NCBI GenBank assembly: GCA_937976325.1
Contig: CALJSD010000152.1
Location: 1 to 6,201 of the forward strand
Length of the DNA stretch: 6,201 bases
Reading direction: 5' to 3'
DNA from: an uncultured Carnobacterium sp.
GTDB taxonomy: Bacteria; Bacillota; Bacilli; Lactobacillales; Aerococcaceae
Positions within the stretch are counted from its first letter, which is position 1. Each line of letters opens with the position of its first letter. Under the pieces are notes generated by a model. It saw nothing but the letters and a program-made list of their open reading frames with translations. It was not told the DNA's origin and searched no databases. The position numbers and the translations under genes are program-made. This document shows, one piece after another, positions 5,353 to 6,201 of this stretch.

Positions 5353-6201
5353 TTTCTTCTACCTCGTCTTCGTAGCTTTCTAAACGAGCGTCGAAGTCTT
5401 CTTCACTTTCTCCAAAACGCATTACGTGGATATCTTGTGGTTCGAAGTATAAGCCCACTTTTGATCCTACTTCTGCTTTACGAGTTGAGTGAATCATCCA
5501 TTCGTTGCCATTTTCGTCATAGCAGATGATTTCGTAGTGAACCCCGCGGAATAATTGCGTATCCACTTCAACTGTTAATTTTCCTTTTTCGATAGATGTT
5601 AATGTTAAGTCTTCTGGGCGAATCACGATTTCAACTTTTTCGTTTGGACGCATTCCGGCATCGGCACACTCGAACTCTTTACCAACGAATTCTACAAGGT
5701 AATCTTCCTTCATAACCCCGTCAACGATATTACTTTCACCGATAAAGTCCGCAACGAAACGGTTGATTGGCTCATCGTAAATATCTACTGGTGTTCCTGA
5801 TTGAACGATTTCTCCTTTACTCATAACGAAGATTTCATCACTCATCGCTAACGCTTCTTCTTGGTCATGCGTTACGAAGATAAATGTGATTCCTAGACGT
5901 TGTTGCAATTCACGAAGTTCATATTGCATGTCTGTACGAAGTTTTAAGTCTAATGCTGATAATGGTTCATCAAGTAGTAGCACTTCTGGTTCATTGACAA
6001 GCGCGCGGGCGATAGCCACACGTTGTTGTTGTCCACCAGACATTTGTGAGATTTCACGGTTTTCGTATCCAGATAATTGCACCATTTTTAAAGCGTCTGC
6101 CACTTTTTCTTTAATGATGTTTTCTGGAGTTTTCTTTAAGCGTAATCCAAACGCGATATTTTCGAATACGTTCATATGTGGGAATAATGCGTAGTCTTGG
6201 A
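5345..6201 (-). CDS. potA: Spermidine/putrescine ABC transporter ATP-binding protein PotA, C-terminal part (N-terminus beyond window)
   Basis: This is the ATPase that powers the PotBC channel. The gene is cut by the right edge: codons upstream of the internal ATG at 6175 remain open and read QDYALFPH, which is the Q-loop, so the ATG at 6175 is not the real start. The Walker A motif and roughly the first 80-90 residues lie outside. Counting from Met at 6175: ABC signature MSGGQQQRVAIARAL (45-59), with Met replacing the common Leu; Walker B VLLLDEP (65-71); D-loop SALD (73-76); H-loop His103 in FVTHDQEEA. A TOBE-type regulatory region follows (about 145-254, including VIRPEDL and FRGVHYEIICYD). 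The protein ends in a very acidic 22-residue tail (255-276). It is the first visible gene of the operon and overlaps potB by 8 nt. The promoter is not in the window. Confidence 0.95.
   Translation of the reverse strand, partial: QDYALFPHMNVFENIAFGLRLKKTPENIIKEKVADALKMVQLSGYENREISQMSGGQQQRVAIARALVNEPEVLLLDEPLSALDLKLRTDMQYELRELQQRLGITFIFVTHDQEEALAMSDEIFVMSKGEIVQSGTPVDIYDEPINRFVADFIGESNIVDGVMKEDYLVEFVGKEFECADAGMRPNEKVEIVIRPEDLTLTSIEKGKLTVEVDTQLFRGVHYEIICYDENGNEWMIHSTRKAEVGSKVGLYFEPQDIHVMRFGESEEDFDARLESYEDEVEEND

Noticed and set aside
5345..6175. Treating the ATG at 6175 as the true start of PotA
   Set aside because: Upstream codons continue the ABC ATPase Q-loop (QDYALFPH) to the window edge, and a PotA without Walker A would be inactive; the gene is simply cut by the window.

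Overview
The window looks like the chromosome of a low-GC Gram-positive bacterium, most likely a member of the Lactobacillales. This rests on strong AGGAGG-type ribosome binding sites, a potABCD operon, a UPF0371/DUF1846 protein and a DUF2974 (Mbeg1-like) hydrolase. Genus is not decided; Carnobacteriaceae, Enterococcaceae and Streptococcaceae all fit. No rRNA, tRNA, CRISPR array, prophage gene or transposase gene is visible.

Layout. (1) Positions 1-462, minus strand: the N-terminal 154 codons of a DUF2974 alpha/beta-hydrolase-like protein, running off the left edge. (2) 463-622: a divergent promoter region with a good -10/-35 pair for the leftward gene and an extended -10 for the rightward gene. 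(3) 623-2110, plus strand: a complete DUF1846/UPF0371 protein of 495 aa, followed by an intrinsic terminator. (4) 2147-2607: a gene-free convergent gap. It holds a roughly 299-nt element (2288-2586) whose two halves fold onto each other over almost its whole length, with a branched centre. I do not recognise it; it is either a MITE-like inverted-repeat element or an uncharacterised structured RNA. (5) 2608-2639: the terminator of the leftward operon. (6) 2640-6201, minus strand: a spermidine/putrescine ABC importer operon in the order potA-potB-potC-potD, each gene overlapping the next by 4-8 nt, with potA cut by the right edge.

Functionally, PotA (ATPase), PotB and PotC (permeases) and PotD (lipid-anchored binding protein) should form one polyamine uptake complex made from one mRNA by translational coupling. 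The operon promoter and the potA start lie beyond the window. The DUF1846 and DUF2974 genes are separate transcription units with no visible link to polyamine uptake. The most unusual part of the window is the structured element between the two convergent transcription units.
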